This document shows positions 35,994-44,611 of a DNA stretch of 64,000 nucleotides, one piece after another. Source of the stretch: Enhygromyxa salina (GTDB lineage: Bacteria > Myxococcota_A > Polyangia > Nannocystales > Nannocystaceae); the NCBI RefSeq assembly GCF_000737335.2, contig NZ_JMCC02000018.1, positions 43,373-107,372 of the forward strand. The letters run 5' to 3'. Made by a program: the position numbers and the translations under genes. The notes beneath the pieces are model-generated. The model had not been told where the DNA came from, did no database searches, and worked only from the letters and a program-made list of their open reading frames with translations. Numbering within the stretch: the stretch's first letter is position 1; every line of letters begins with the position of its first letter.

Positions 35994-36632
35994 ATGGGAT
36001 TCGCAGTATTGAGCAAGCACAGCAGCTCGCAGGCCAGCGAACGCCGCCCGCGACCCTTTGCGGGGCTGGGGTCGCCAACGTTCAATACGGCCCAGATCAC
36101 CGCCGCCCCAGTCGCACCGCAGTACCAACTCGAGATCGGCCCCGTCGATGATGCCTACGAACGCGAGGCTGACGCCATCGCCACCGCGGTCGTCGGTGGC
36201 GGCGAGCTCGAGGGCGAGCTGAGCAGCGGCGCCTTGGGTGTGCAGCGGGCATGCGCCAGTTGCCAAGGGGACGAGGAGCTACGTCGCAGCCCAAGCGATG
36301 GTGGTGGAGCGACACCAACCCTCAGCCCGCAGGCCAACTCGAGGATCTCGCGCGCGCGAGCCAGTAGCGGCCAGCCGCTACCAGACTCCGCGAGGTCCTA
36401 CTTCGAGCCACGCTTCAACGCAGATTTTGGTGATGTGCGGGTTCACCAAGGCGCCGAGGCATCCTCGCTGTCGAACAATCTAGGCGCCCGCGCGTTCACG
36501 GTTGGGCGAGATCTCTTCTTTGGGTCCGGCCAGCTCGACTACAACAGCGAGCGGGGGCGTCATCTGGTCGCGCACGAGCTGACCCACACGATCCAGCAAA
36601 GCGGCGCGGTGCGGCGCAAGTCCGAGAAATAG
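35994..36632 (+). CDS. DUF4157 (eCIS core) protein
   Basis: The C-terminal 90 residues match DUF4157, the domain most often linked with extracellular contractile injection systems: GQPLPDSARSYFEPRF, FGDVRVHQGAEA, RAFTVGRDLFFGSGQ and HELTH at 194-198, an HExxH zinc-protease-like motif. The N-terminal half is disordered and holds a CxxC-like pair. The domain occurs in eCIS cargo and in loading or processing factors. Its place 1.8 kb before the sheath gene supports an eCIS role. The ATG at 35994 is taken; one at 35925 is also open. Confidence 0.88.
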   Translation: MGFAVLSKHSSSQASERRPRPFAGLGSPTFNTAQITAAPVAPQYQLEIGPVDDAYEREADAIATAVVGGGELEGELSSGALGVQRACASCQGDEELRRSPSDGGGATPTLSPQANSRISRARASSGQPLPDSARSYFEPRFNADFGDVRVHQGAEASSLSNNLGARAFTVGRDLFFGSGQLDYNSERGRHLVAHELTHTIQQSGAVRRKSEK

Positions 36633-36714
36633 CGTGAATCGTTGGGGCAGAGCAGAAAGCCTGGCGATTGTTTGGGCTCTACACATTGGGTGAAGGGTTC
36701 AACTACTCGACGCC

Positions 36715-37470
36715 ATGAACGAACTCATCACCACCCACGTGACGCTGAAGCACGCCGTCGTGCAGATTGTCGCTGACGATCCCGCGAGCAGTAACGAGAT
36801 CTCCGAAGCCCTCGAGGGTCAAGGTTGCGAGCTTCGCCGGGCCGGGCCGGGCGTCCGGATCGACTTCGATAAAGCGTGTGACGTTGGCGTCATCGCCGTT
36901 CGCCGCGGCTGTGGCTGGAGCGCCGGCGTGATCACGGCGCTTCGCTCATCGGAGGCAGCCTGCGCTTCAGTCGTAGTATTGGGGGTCGGCGGGGCTGTGG
37001 ATATTGCCCAATCTCTGCGGGGGGGCGCCGTCGACTGTCTCGTCCAGCCGATCGCGCGCGCCGCCTTGCTCGAGAGCCTCACGAACGCGCTCACCTGCAC
37101 CCTTCGATGGCGCCGCCGGCTCGCGTCGCCGTCCCGTCAGCCACCGGTGTCCAGGCCAGCTTCTGCCCCCCCACTCGACCGCTCCATCGTGTTCGAGCCG
37201 ATCCGCGAGACCGCGCCAGCCGCCGACCGCACGTCGGGGTGCATTGAAGCCGCTGTCTGTCGGCTCGCAGGCGAAAAGCAGCTCACGCCCAGGGAGGGTG
37301 AGGTCCTCTATTGGCTGTTTCAGGGGCATCGCTACGAGGACATCGCAACCGTGCTCGGCGTGGTCCCACGAACCGCCAAATTTCACGCGGCCAACCTGCT
37401 GCGCAAGCTCGAGCTCGACTCTCGCAATGATCTCGCTCGGTTGCTCGCCCAGGAGGGTGGGCCCACTTAG
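36715..37470 (+). CDS. LuxR-family regulator with degenerate receiver domain
   Basis: The 251-residue protein has a receiver-like domain (about 14-120) and a C-terminal LuxR helix-turn-helix starting LTPREGEVLYWLFQGHRYEDIATVLGV. Where active receivers have an Asp, this one reads CDVGVIAVRRG, and the acidic pair near the N-terminus is VADD, so phosphorylation is doubtful. It probably binds DNA by another signal. It lies between the DUF4157 gene and the divergent promoter of the eCIS genes, so it is the leading candidate for their regulator. Confidence 0.85.
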   Translation: MNELITTHVTLKHAVVQIVADDPASSNEISEALEGQGCELRRAGPGVRIDFDKACDVGVIAVRRGCGWSAGVITALRSSEAACASVVVLGVGGAVDIAQSLRGGAVDCLVQPIARAALLESLTNALTCTLRWRRRLASPSRQPPVSRPASAPPLDRSIVFEPIRETAPAADRTSGCIEAAVCRLAGEKQLTPREGEVLYWLFQGHRYEDIATVLGVVPRTAKFHAANLLRKLELDSRNDLARLLAQEGGPT

Positions 37471-37472
37471 CA

Positions 37473-37497
37473 GCCCGTGGTGCAATGCCCCACGGGC
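37473..37497 (+). terminator. Hairpin after the LuxR-family gene
   Basis: GCCCGTGG and CCACGGGC form a perfect 8-bp stem with a 9-base loop, two bases after the stop codon. No T-run follows. Confidence 0.5.
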
Positions 37498-37498
37498 T

Positions 37499-37669
37499 CC
37501 TAGAGCGCCGATCAGTTTGGAGTCGCGTCGTCAGGTGCGTCTGGGGCCGTTCCTGCCTAGGAGGGAGGCCGAAGCTGTATCCGGCATACTGCGAGCGCCG
37601 ACCGACAACGGCAGGAGCGGCCCCAGATGTGCCTGGCGTCGTGAATTCAAACTGATTGGCGCTCTAGGG
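37499..37669. repeat. Long imperfect inverted repeat (59-60-bp arms), MITE or structured RNA
   Basis: Arm 37499-37557 pairs with 37610-37669; the outer ends CCTAGAGCGCC and GGCGCTCTAGG match exactly. Nearly all mismatches in the arms are transitions that would be G-U pairs in RNA. The about 52-base loop contains a smaller GCCG/CGGC hairpin. It fills the gap between two convergent genes. The structure could be a miniature transposable element, a transcript-end structure or a structured RNA. Confidence 0.8.
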
Positions 37670-37676
37670 TAGGTAC

Positions 37677-38147
37677 TCACATCAACGCGGAGATCTGCTC
37701 CAAGCGGGCGACCGGCCACAGGGTCAGGCGCACGACGTGAGGTCCAACAGCGTCGCTCATGAACGACAGCTTGTATCCCGCAGGAATGATCTTGCCGCCC
37801 TCGAACAAGTCGTCTGGCCCCGTGAGCGTGTGAAAGACGAAGCGATACGGCGCCCCCTCAGCGTCGGGTGGCTGGGGACCGACGATCGCAACGTTGACAG
37901 TCCCGCTCGAGAAGGTCCCCGTGCTCGAGATCTGCATGGTCTGAAGCACAAAATCGCCGGACCGGGCCCCGAGTAAGCTCCCCGGGTCGAACGCGCCAAA
38001 CAGCTCGCTGACCGCAGCGTCGATCACCACGACACCTTGGGTGTTCACGGACTTCGTCACGGTCCCCCCTTCGGTGGGCGCGGGGAGCTCGGTCACGCCG
38101 TCGAGCGCGTTGAGGTCATGGATGTTGAATTGTACCGCCAGAGACAT
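37677..38147 (-). CDS. Hypothetical beta-rich protein next to the eCIS genes
   Basis: The 156-residue product has no signal peptide and a beta-strand-rich pattern (VVVIDAAVSELF, DFVLQTMQISSTGTFSSGTVNVAIVG, PYRFVFHTLTG). I do not recognise its family. It starts at an ATG preceded by GAGGTGA, a good ribosome site, and is divergent from the sheath gene, with which it shares the 38148-38419 control region. It may be an accessory particle protein. Confidence 0.6.
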   Translation of the reverse strand: MSLAVQFNIHDLNALDGVTELPAPTEGGTVTKSVNTQGVVVIDAAVSELFGAFDPGSLLGARSGDFVLQTMQISSTGTFSSGTVNVAIVGPQPPDAEGAPYRFVFHTLTGPDDLFEGGKIIPAGYKLSFMSDAVGPHVVRLTLWPVARLEQISALM

Positions 38148-38419
38148 TGCCGTTCACCTCGTTGGCTCGAGTGTACTGACGACTTGCGGTCGCAGCTACT
38201 GTCCCTCCCCCCGGACTGTCACCCGCCCAACGGTGAGTGAAACCTTCACTTTCGGACAGCTTCACCAAAGGACAGTACCGCGCGCGCCGACGCTGTGTCA
38301 GGTTGCGCAGCACGACCAACGCGACGCTCGTCGCAATGTCCATGTTTCAGTAGCTGATTTGTTCGCGGGCGTTCGCTCGTGCGCTCACACGGAAGAATCG
38401 CAGAGGAAGAAGAAACGAC
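38148..38419. promoter_or_regulatory. Divergent control region of the eCIS sheath operon
   Basis: This 272-base gap separates the start of the minus-strand hypothetical gene from the sheath ATG. It contains the perfect inverted repeat AGTGAA-ACC-TTCACT (38236-38250) and a wider pair TACTGTCC (38197-38204) and GGACAGTA (38270-38277). These are candidate operator sites, possibly for the LuxR-type protein encoded nearby. A GAGGAAGAAG Shine-Dalgarno stretch precedes the sheath start. No clear -35/-10 can be fixed. Confidence 0.45.
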
Positions 38420-40744
38420 ATGCCTGTACAGGTGAGCTATCCCGGCGTTTACATTCAAGAGGTGTCGTCCGGTTCACGAACGATAACCGGTGTCTCGTCC
38501 TCGGTCGCGCTGTTCATTGGAATGGCAGACCAGGGGCCCATGGGCACACCGACCCGTGTTTTGAGCCTCACAGACTACGAGCGCAAGTTCGGCGCCACCA
38601 ACGGCTCGGGCGAGTTGCATGATCAAGTCACGCAGTTCTTCCTCAACGGAGGGTCGCAAGCGTGGATCATGCGCATCGCCAATAATGCGACGTCATCCGC
38701 GGTGACCCTCGCCAACCAGGACGACACCAACGTCCTCACGCTGACCGCTCGCAGCGCAGGCACCATTGGAGAGAGCCTCCGTGCGATCGTCGACTACAAC
38801 ACCGCGACGCCAGAGATGACCTTCAACCTCGAGGTCCAGCTGTGGGGCACCGACACAGGCGGTAGCCCCGTCGTGGTCGTGAGCGAAGTGTTCAAGAACC
38901 TCTCGATGGACCCCAACCACGGCAACTATGTGGTCAGCACGCTCGCGCAGAACTCCGCGCTGGTGACCGCGACTGACCTCGAGGCGCCGGCGATCATCGA
39001 CGGCTACACGGTCTGGGGACAAATGGAGCCCAACGCCGACCCAGACAAGAACCTGGGCGCGGCGATCACCGCCGCGGGCGGCACCGGCCGTTTTCAGGTC
39101 AGCGCCGACGATGGCCCCATGGTCCCCGTGAGCGTGAGCGCGGCGACCACGATCGCGATCAACGACGCCATTGAGCTCGCCCTCGCCTCACAAGGCAAGA
39201 CCGTGACCGTCACCGCGCTCGACGTCGATGGCTCGGCGACCTACTACGCCTACAAGATCAGCGTCGACGGCGGCCGACGGATTCGCTTCGCATCGGTCAA
39301 CGGCGTCGACGACATCGGCGCTGCGATGAACATGACGAGCTCGCTCGGTGCCCTCGAGGTCTGCGGCTACGCCATCCGCCGGCCGGCGCCCACTGGGTAC
39401 TTCTCGAACCTCAGCTTCGAGTCGGTCGGCGAATTTCAGGGGAGCATCGGGGCGTTCATGGCCTCGGACCTGTCGGCGATCAACCCGATCGAGTTTGACG
39501 ACGCGGTGTTGGGTGCCGCAGAGAGCTTCTCGCCCAGTTGGACCGCGGCCAGCGGCACGATGGCCGCACCCGTGGGCGAGGAGCCTACCTTGCGCGCCCT
39601 CCAGCTCAACATCGATCAGCTGGTCTCGGCGATCAACGCCCACCCCTCGATTGACTGGGTCGCCGCGCGCCATGGACATCGCTTGGTCATGAAGGCCAAC
39701 TTCAACGGTGACCAAGGCGACGTCACCGCGGTGCTCAACGAAGGGGACGCGGGCTTCAACGCATACTTCGACGACGCTGCCAACGTCACTCGCTACCAGC
39801 TCGGCGGCACCGGTCTGCCCGGCTACCAGACCGACGCTGGCGCAGGGGACAACGGGACCAAGCCGGTCGATGCAGACTACAAAGCTGCGTTCGTGACCGC
39901 GGGTCGCGAGATTGACCTGTTCAACATTCTCGTGCTCCCCCGGGCCGCGGGTCAAAGCGACGCCGACCGGGCCGCGCTCTGGCCCATCGCCAGCGTGTTC
40001 GCCATGGGCCGACGCGCCATCGTGCTCGTCGATGCGCCATCGTCGTGGACCACGATCCAGGAGGTTGAAACCAACATCGCCGAGTTCCGCATCGGCATCG
40101 CGACCGATCATGCCGCCACCTACTGGCCGCGGCTCGAGGTCAGCTGGGGGGCGGGCACCAAGAAGATCGACCCATCGGGTGCGATCGCGGGCGTCATGGC
40201 CCGGACCGACGCCTCGCGCGGGGTCTGGAAGGCGCCGGCCGGTCTCGACGCCAACCTGCTCGGGGTCCGTGGCATCGAGCACGCCATGAGCGACGCCGAC
40301 AACGGGATCATCAACCCGCTGGCGGTTAACGCGATTCGGGCGTTCCCCAACGGCATCGTGAGCTGGGGTGCGCGGACCATGGTCGGTTTCGACAACTCCG
40401 GGAACGACGAATACAAATATGTGCCGATCCGCCGCCTGGCCCTGATGATCGAGGAGAGCCTCTATCGTGGATTGAAGTGGGCGGTGTTCGAGCCCAACGA
40501 CACCCCGCTCTGGCGGCAGCTCGCCCAGGCCGCGGGCGCCTACATGAACGGCCTGTTTCAGCGCGGTGCGTTCGCGGGCGCCAAGGCGAGCGACGCCTAC
40601 TTCGTGAAGGTCGACGCCGACACGACCACCCAAAACGACGTGAACCTTGGCATTGTCAATGTCGTGATCGGCTTCGCGCCGCTCAAGCCGGCCGAGTTCG
40701 TGGTCATCACCCTACAGCAAAAGGCCGGCGAGGTTCAGACCTAA
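38420..40744 (+). CDS. eCIS contractile sheath protein (Afp2-4/Pvc2-4-like)
   Basis: This is a structural sheath subunit that contracts to drive the inner tube. The N-terminus MPVQVSYPGVYIQEVSSG with a GMADQGPMGTPTRVLSL stretch and the C-terminal domain ending in LNIGI-like NLGIVNVVIGFAPLKPAEFVVITLQQ are those of phage-tail and eCIS sheaths. At 774 residues it is about twice the length of most eCIS sheaths; the excess is in the middle (about 170-490) and probably forms a surface domain. It is the only sheath gene in the window, whereas Afp has three. Confidence 0.95.
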   Translation: MPVQVSYPGVYIQEVSSGSRTITGVSSSVALFIGMADQGPMGTPTRVLSLTDYERKFGATNGSGELHDQVTQFFLNGGSQAWIMRIANNATSSAVTLANQDDTNVLTLTARSAGTIGESLRAIVDYNTATPEMTFNLEVQLWGTDTGGSPVVVVSEVFKNLSMDPNHGNYVVSTLAQNSALVTATDLEAPAIIDGYTVWGQMEPNADPDKNLGAAITAAGGTGRFQVSADDGPMVPVSVSAATTIAINDAIELALASQGKTVTVTALDVDGSATYYAYKISVDGGRRIRFASVNGVDDIGAAMNMTSSLGALEVCGYAIRRPAPTGYFSNLSFESVGEFQGSIGAFMASDLSAINPIEFDDAVLGAAESFSPSWTAASGTMAAPVGEEPTLRALQLNIDQLVSAINAHPSIDWVAARHGHRLVMKANFNGDQGDVTAVLNEGDAGFNAYFDDAANVTRYQLGGTGLPGYQTDAGAGDNGTKPVDADYKAAFVTAGREIDLFNILVLPRAAGQSDADRAALWPIASVFAMGRRAIVLVDAPSSWTTIQEVETNIAEFRIGIATDHAATYWPRLEVSWGAGTKKIDPSGAIAGVMARTDASRGVWKAPAGLDANLLGVRGIEHAMSDADNGIINPLAVNAIRAFPNGIVSWGARTMVGFDNSGNDEYKYVPIRRLALMIEESLYRGLKWAVFEPNDTPLWRQLAQAAGAYMNGLFQRGAFAGAKASDAYFVKVDADTTTQNDVNLGIVNVVIGFAPLKPAEFVVITLQQKAGEVQT

Positions 40745-40780
40745 TCCGGGTCCGTCATTCGCGCCAGAAGGAGCTTCACA

Positions 40781-41284
40781 ATGCCCGTACAGCAGTTCAC
40801 GGTCACCGCAAACCGCATCGATCCCTACAAGAACTTCAAGTTCCGCGTTCGCTTCGACGACAAGGTCGTCGCAGGGGTCAGCAAGGTCAGCGCGCTCAAG
40901 CGTTCGACCGAAGTTGTCAGCCATCGGGAAGGCAACGATCTGAGCACGCCACGCCTGTCTCCTGGCGCCTCGAAGTTCGAGGCCATCACGCTCGAGCGTG
41001 GTCTGACCTTCGCACCCGAGTTTCAAGATTGGGCGTCCAAGGTCTACAGCAACGAGGGGGACGGGGCTGTCTCGCTCGCTGGGCTCCGCAAGAACCTGAC
41101 GATCGAGATGCTCAACCTCCAAGGTGAGATCGTGCGTCAGTACCAGATCTTCAGGTGCTGGGTGTCGGAGTACACCGCCTTGCCCGAGCTCGACGCCAAC
41201 GCCAACGCCATCGCGTTCGAGACGATCGTCATCCAGAACGAGGGCTTCGTCCGAATCGACCTCGACGAGCCCGCCGAGTTCTGA
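40781..41284 (+). CDS. eCIS inner tube protein (Afp1/5-like, gp19-like)
   Basis: The 167-residue protein belongs to the phage tail tube family: DPYKNFKFRVRFDDKVVAGVSKVSALKRSTEVV at the N-terminus and ITLERGLTFAPEFQDWA plus a C-terminal IVIQNEGFVRID strand are typical. It forms the tube through which cargo passes. AAGGAG lies eight bases before the ATG. It follows the sheath gene by 36 bases. A single tube gene is visible. Confidence 0.95.
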   Translation: MPVQQFTVTANRIDPYKNFKFRVRFDDKVVAGVSKVSALKRSTEVVSHREGNDLSTPRLSPGASKFEAITLERGLTFAPEFQDWASKVYSNEGDGAVSLAGLRKNLTIEMLNLQGEIVRQYQIFRCWVSEYTALPELDANANAIAFETIVIQNEGFVRIDLDEPAEF

Positions 41285-41331
41285 GCGGCACGTAGCGACG
41301 CCCCAAGCCACGACCTCCTCGAGTACCGATC

Positions 41332-42174
41332 ATGCTGCAAGTGCGACTCGATCCCGGCCTCCCCGCCGGCCGCTGGGCCTGCGTGCGCCCGCTATGCGGA
41401 CACGATGAGCAGGCGCTCGTGGCCGGCGGGGGGCTCGCGGCGACCGAGCTCCTCGACCGCTTGTTGGTCGAGGTGCCCGGGACCTGCGTGGGTCCGGGGA
41501 GCGCGTGGCAGCTGTCGGTGTGCGATCGAGATCGTCTGCTCGCGGGCGTCTATGCGGCGACCTTCAGCGACCGAATTGACACCGAGGTGCCCTGCGATCA
41601 CTGCGACGAGGGCACCGCGGTCAGCTTCTCACTCGCGGCCATGGTCGCTAGCTCTCAGCCCAGCAACGAGGGCCGTACACAGCTCGGCATCATCTCGGGG
41701 CCAGACGATGGCTGCGTCTATGAGCTCGACGACGGAATTCGGTTTCGGCTCCCGAACGGGCACGATCAGCGTGAGGTAGCTGGACTCGACCCCGAGCGGG
41801 CCCGGGTCGAGATTCTGCGTCGGTGCGTTCTCGACGGCAGCGAGGCCGACCGCCGAACAGTTGGGGACATGCCCACCGAAGTCTGGGACCGCGTCGAAGC
41901 GGCGATGGCCTATCTTGGGCCTACCGTCGATCACGAGCTGATGATCGCCTGCCACGAATGCGGTGAGGCGCGGGCGGTTCGCTTCGACATTCAGCAGTAT
42001 CTTCTGCGCGCGCTCGAGCAAGAGCGGCGCTACCTGACCCAAGAGATCCACTACCTGGCCTGTAGCTACGGCTGGAGTCAGGCGGAGATCCTGGGTTTGT
42101 CCCGCGATGATCGTCGGGCCTATGTGGAATTCATCACCGCTGAGCGCGCCGCTCGGCGAGAGAGGACCCGCTGA
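41332..42174 (+). CDS. Zinc-ribbon baseplate/tail assembly protein (T4 gp26/28-like)
   Basis: The 280-residue product has two Cys pairs, CDHCDEG and CHECGEA, spaced as a zinc ribbon split by an alpha/beta segment. The C-terminal IHYLACSYGWSQAEILGLSRDDRRAYVEFI resembles baseplate-hub or tail-assembly helices of T4 gp26-like proteins. The family assignment is by eye. It follows the tube gene and overlaps the next gene by one base (TGATG). Confidence 0.72.
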   Translation: MLQVRLDPGLPAGRWACVRPLCGHDEQALVAGGGLAATELLDRLLVEVPGTCVGPGSAWQLSVCDRDRLLAGVYAATFSDRIDTEVPCDHCDEGTAVSFSLAAMVASSQPSNEGRTQLGIISGPDDGCVYELDDGIRFRLPNGHDQREVAGLDPERARVEILRRCVLDGSEADRRTVGDMPTEVWDRVEAAMAYLGPTVDHELMIACHECGEARAVRFDIQQYLLRALEQERRYLTQEIHYLACSYGWSQAEILGLSRDDRRAYVEFITAERAARRERTR

Positions 42175-43202
42175 TGAGTGCATATCTCAACCGCCTCGTT
42201 CAGCGCTTCTCGCCCGCAGCTGGCGATGGAGGCGAGACCCAAGCCGTGCCATTTGTTCGCAGTCGGTCTCCGGTTGTCGCAAACGACCAGCTTGGTGCCT
42301 TCGGCTACCCTGAAGTGATTGGTGGCGGATCCAGCGATCCCATGGGAGTGTCCTCGCCGCCTGGAGTGCGCGCGCCAAGTCCAGCATCGCCAGTATCGCC
42401 AGTATCGCCAATATCGTCCTTGCCGGAGACGCCCTCACGCGTCCAACGCAAGTCCACCGGGGCGGGCCATTCCACGTCCACCGCCGCGAGCGTGGTGTCC
42501 CCGGTTCAGCCAGTCGTCGCTGCACCCGGGGCGCTCCAACCCGCCGAGCGCCCGGCGCCCGTCGACTCGCAGGTTCGCCAACTCGAACAGCGACCGACCG
42601 AGTCCGCGCTCGAGCCTGACGTCAGCACGCCAACGCAGCGCCAGCCCCTCGATCCCGGCGAGCTGTTCGCACCCTTTCCACGCTTCTTTGATGAGCAGGT
42701 GCGCGGTACCGACGTCGAGGAGGTCGCCAAGAGCTTGCCCTTCACGCGCCCGCCAACCACCCCACTCGAGCCCCGCGCCCTGCCAAGCTCGCCCCAAGTT
42801 ACCGCCAAGGCCAGCCCGGCGGCTTCGCCCTGGGTCCCCTACGAGCCTCACGCCCCTGTTCGTCCAGGCGTCGCGCCGCGACCCGCTCCCAGCCTCGAGC
42901 CACAGCCCGCCGGGCCCCCGATCCCGCGCCTGCTCCTCGTCGCGCCGAAGATCGCTACCCCCAAGCCCTTCATCCCAGATCTGGGCGAGCCCGCCCGCGC
43001 ACCTGCGCTGGGTGTCAGCCCCCGCGTCAGCATCGGCCGCGTCGAGATCGAGATCGTGCCAACCCAGGCCACCGCCCCCTCCCCAGTGACCGGCCCGGAA
43101 CGGAACGCAAACGGAAAGCTCGACATTGAGAGCATCTCGCAAATTGGACCCCTTGGACGCCACTTCCCCAATCGCCGGCGGCTTCGCCTGCGCTACCGCT
43201 GA
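42174..43202 (+). CDS. Pro-rich, largely disordered eCIS-associated protein
   Basis: The 342-residue protein is rich in Pro, Ser and Ala, with no obvious domain. A tandem (SP)(VS)PVSPISS stretch occurs near residue 75. The start overlaps the previous stop, indicating coupling. Its place among structural genes suggests a scaffold, linker or assembly factor. It could also be a cargo tether. No homologue is recognised. Confidence 0.6.
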   Translation: MSAYLNRLVQRFSPAAGDGGETQAVPFVRSRSPVVANDQLGAFGYPEVIGGGSSDPMGVSSPPGVRAPSPASPVSPVSPISSLPETPSRVQRKSTGAGHSTSTAASVVSPVQPVVAAPGALQPAERPAPVDSQVRQLEQRPTESALEPDVSTPTQRQPLDPGELFAPFPRFFDEQVRGTDVEEVAKSLPFTRPPTTPLEPRALPSSPQVTAKASPAASPWVPYEPHAPVRPGVAPRPAPSLEPQPAGPPIPRLLLVAPKIATPKPFIPDLGEPARAPALGVSPRVSIGRVEIEIVPTQATAPSPVTGPERNANGKLDIESISQIGPLGRHFPNRRRLRLRYR

Positions 43203-43211
43203 GCAACTATC

Positions 43212-44603
43212 ATGGCCTTGATCGATCTATCTTTGGTCACGACCGGCTTGATGAAGCTGCTCGGCGACAATATCAACAAGAACATTGACTCTGGCGCGAA
43301 CGTCACAGTCACGGCCGAGCCGCCCGACAAGGTCGGCTCGGTCACCAACAAGATCAGCCTCTACATGTATCACGTCGCTGAGGAGGCGTACTACAAGAAC
43401 ATGGAGGGGCCCGGGTCGAACCCGCGCAGCATCGCCCGCACGCCCATGGGGTTGTGTCTGTTTTACATCCTCACGGCCCACCACGAGTCCTCCGAGCCCG
43501 AGTTTGACCCGCTCACCCAGCAGCGGATCATGGGCTACGCGCTCAAGACCATTCACGACTATCCGGTGTTGTTCGACAGCACCAAGATCGACGACGAGAC
43601 GATCCTGCCCTCGGCTCTCGTTGGCCACAACAACCCGGTGCAGATCATCATGCGGCCAACCGCGCCAGAGGACGCGATCGCGTTCTGGGGCACCGAAGAT
43701 CAGCAGACCGCGCGACTGTCGGCCTATTATGAGGTTCGCGTCATGTTGCTCGAGCCCGATGCGCCAACGAACATGCCCGCGCCGGTCTTGAGCCTTGGCA
43801 CATTCCTCTATCAAATGGGCTCGCCGCACTTCGAGTGCACCCAGAGTGAGCTGCCCTTCACGCTGCCGGCCGCCGCGGGCGGGGGCGCCCAGTTGGTCCA
43901 GGCATCGCCTGCGCGGGTCTCGGGTGACAGCGCCGATCCGGTTCGCAATCGCCTCGAGCTCCTTGGTCACAACCTCCTCTCCGGGCAGTCGCGCCAGCTG
44001 TGGCTGCGAAATCAGCGATGGACCGGCGTCGCGCAGCCAGACGGCACAGGGGGTCCAGTTCCCGTCGATCTCCAGATCGCCGCGAACGGTCTCGCTGGTT
44101 GGGCGCTGACGACCACCGACAGCCAGCTTCAACTCGACATCGGAAAACAGCTGACCTTCATCAACGAGCTTGACGCCCCGACCGTGCTCGATGTGTTTCC
44201 TGGCATCTATACCGCGTTCCTGAGCGTGACCCTCGAGCAGCGAATGGTCGGGGGCCAGCTCGTCCCGATCACCAACGACAGCAACGAGGTCGCGCTGGTC
44301 GTGATCCCGCGCATCAAGAATGTAGTGCAGGTCGGCACCAACCGCCTCGAGCTGGAGATCGAGCCGACCTTCGCGCTCGATGATTCCGACATCGAACTGA
44401 GCGTGATCGTCGATGGCCAAGTCTACGTCGCGCAGGCGCTCAACCCTGTCGAGGACCTCGACGAAGCCGGGCAATTCGAGGTTGACAGCCCCACCAAGTT
44501 GACCTTGCAAGCGTTGTTTGACACCACCGAGGCCGGCGACCACGCGACCCGAATCATCGTAAACGGCGCCGAGTCGGCGCCATTTTGGACAGAGCTGCCT
44601 TGA
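43212..44603 (+). CDS. DUF4255 tail-cap protein (Afp16/Pvc16-like)
   Basis: The N-terminal 200 residues match DUF4255: an opening about 60-residue alpha/beta unit, then NKISLYMYHVAEEAYYKNM, PMGLCLFYILTAHH, and AFWGTEDQQTARLSAYYEVRVMLLEP. The family caps the sheath-tube end and ends tail growth. The C-terminal half (about 200-463) is an added beta-rich region, making this longer than Afp16. The AAA+ gene starts 8 bases after the stop. Confidence 0.9.
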   Translation: MALIDLSLVTTGLMKLLGDNINKNIDSGANVTVTAEPPDKVGSVTNKISLYMYHVAEEAYYKNMEGPGSNPRSIARTPMGLCLFYILTAHHESSEPEFDPLTQQRIMGYALKTIHDYPVLFDSTKIDDETILPSALVGHNNPVQIIMRPTAPEDAIAFWGTEDQQTARLSAYYEVRVMLLEPDAPTNMPAPVLSLGTFLYQMGSPHFECTQSELPFTLPAAAGGGAQLVQASPARVSGDSADPVRNRLELLGHNLLSGQSRQLWLRNQRWTGVAQPDGTGGPVPVDLQIAANGLAGWALTTTDSQLQLDIGKQLTFINELDAPTVLDVFPGIYTAFLSVTLEQRMVGGQLVPITNDSNEVALVVIPRIKNVVQVGTNRLELEIEPTFALDDSDIELSVIVDGQVYVAQALNPVEDLDEAGQFEVDSPTKLTLQALFDTTEAGDHATRIIVNGAESAPFWTELP

Positions 44604-44611
44604 TCACCGCC

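Noticed and set aside
39188..40633. Minus-strand frame opposite the sheath gene
   Set aside because: It is a shadow of the sheath coding sequence, rich in R/G/V with no recognised pattern.
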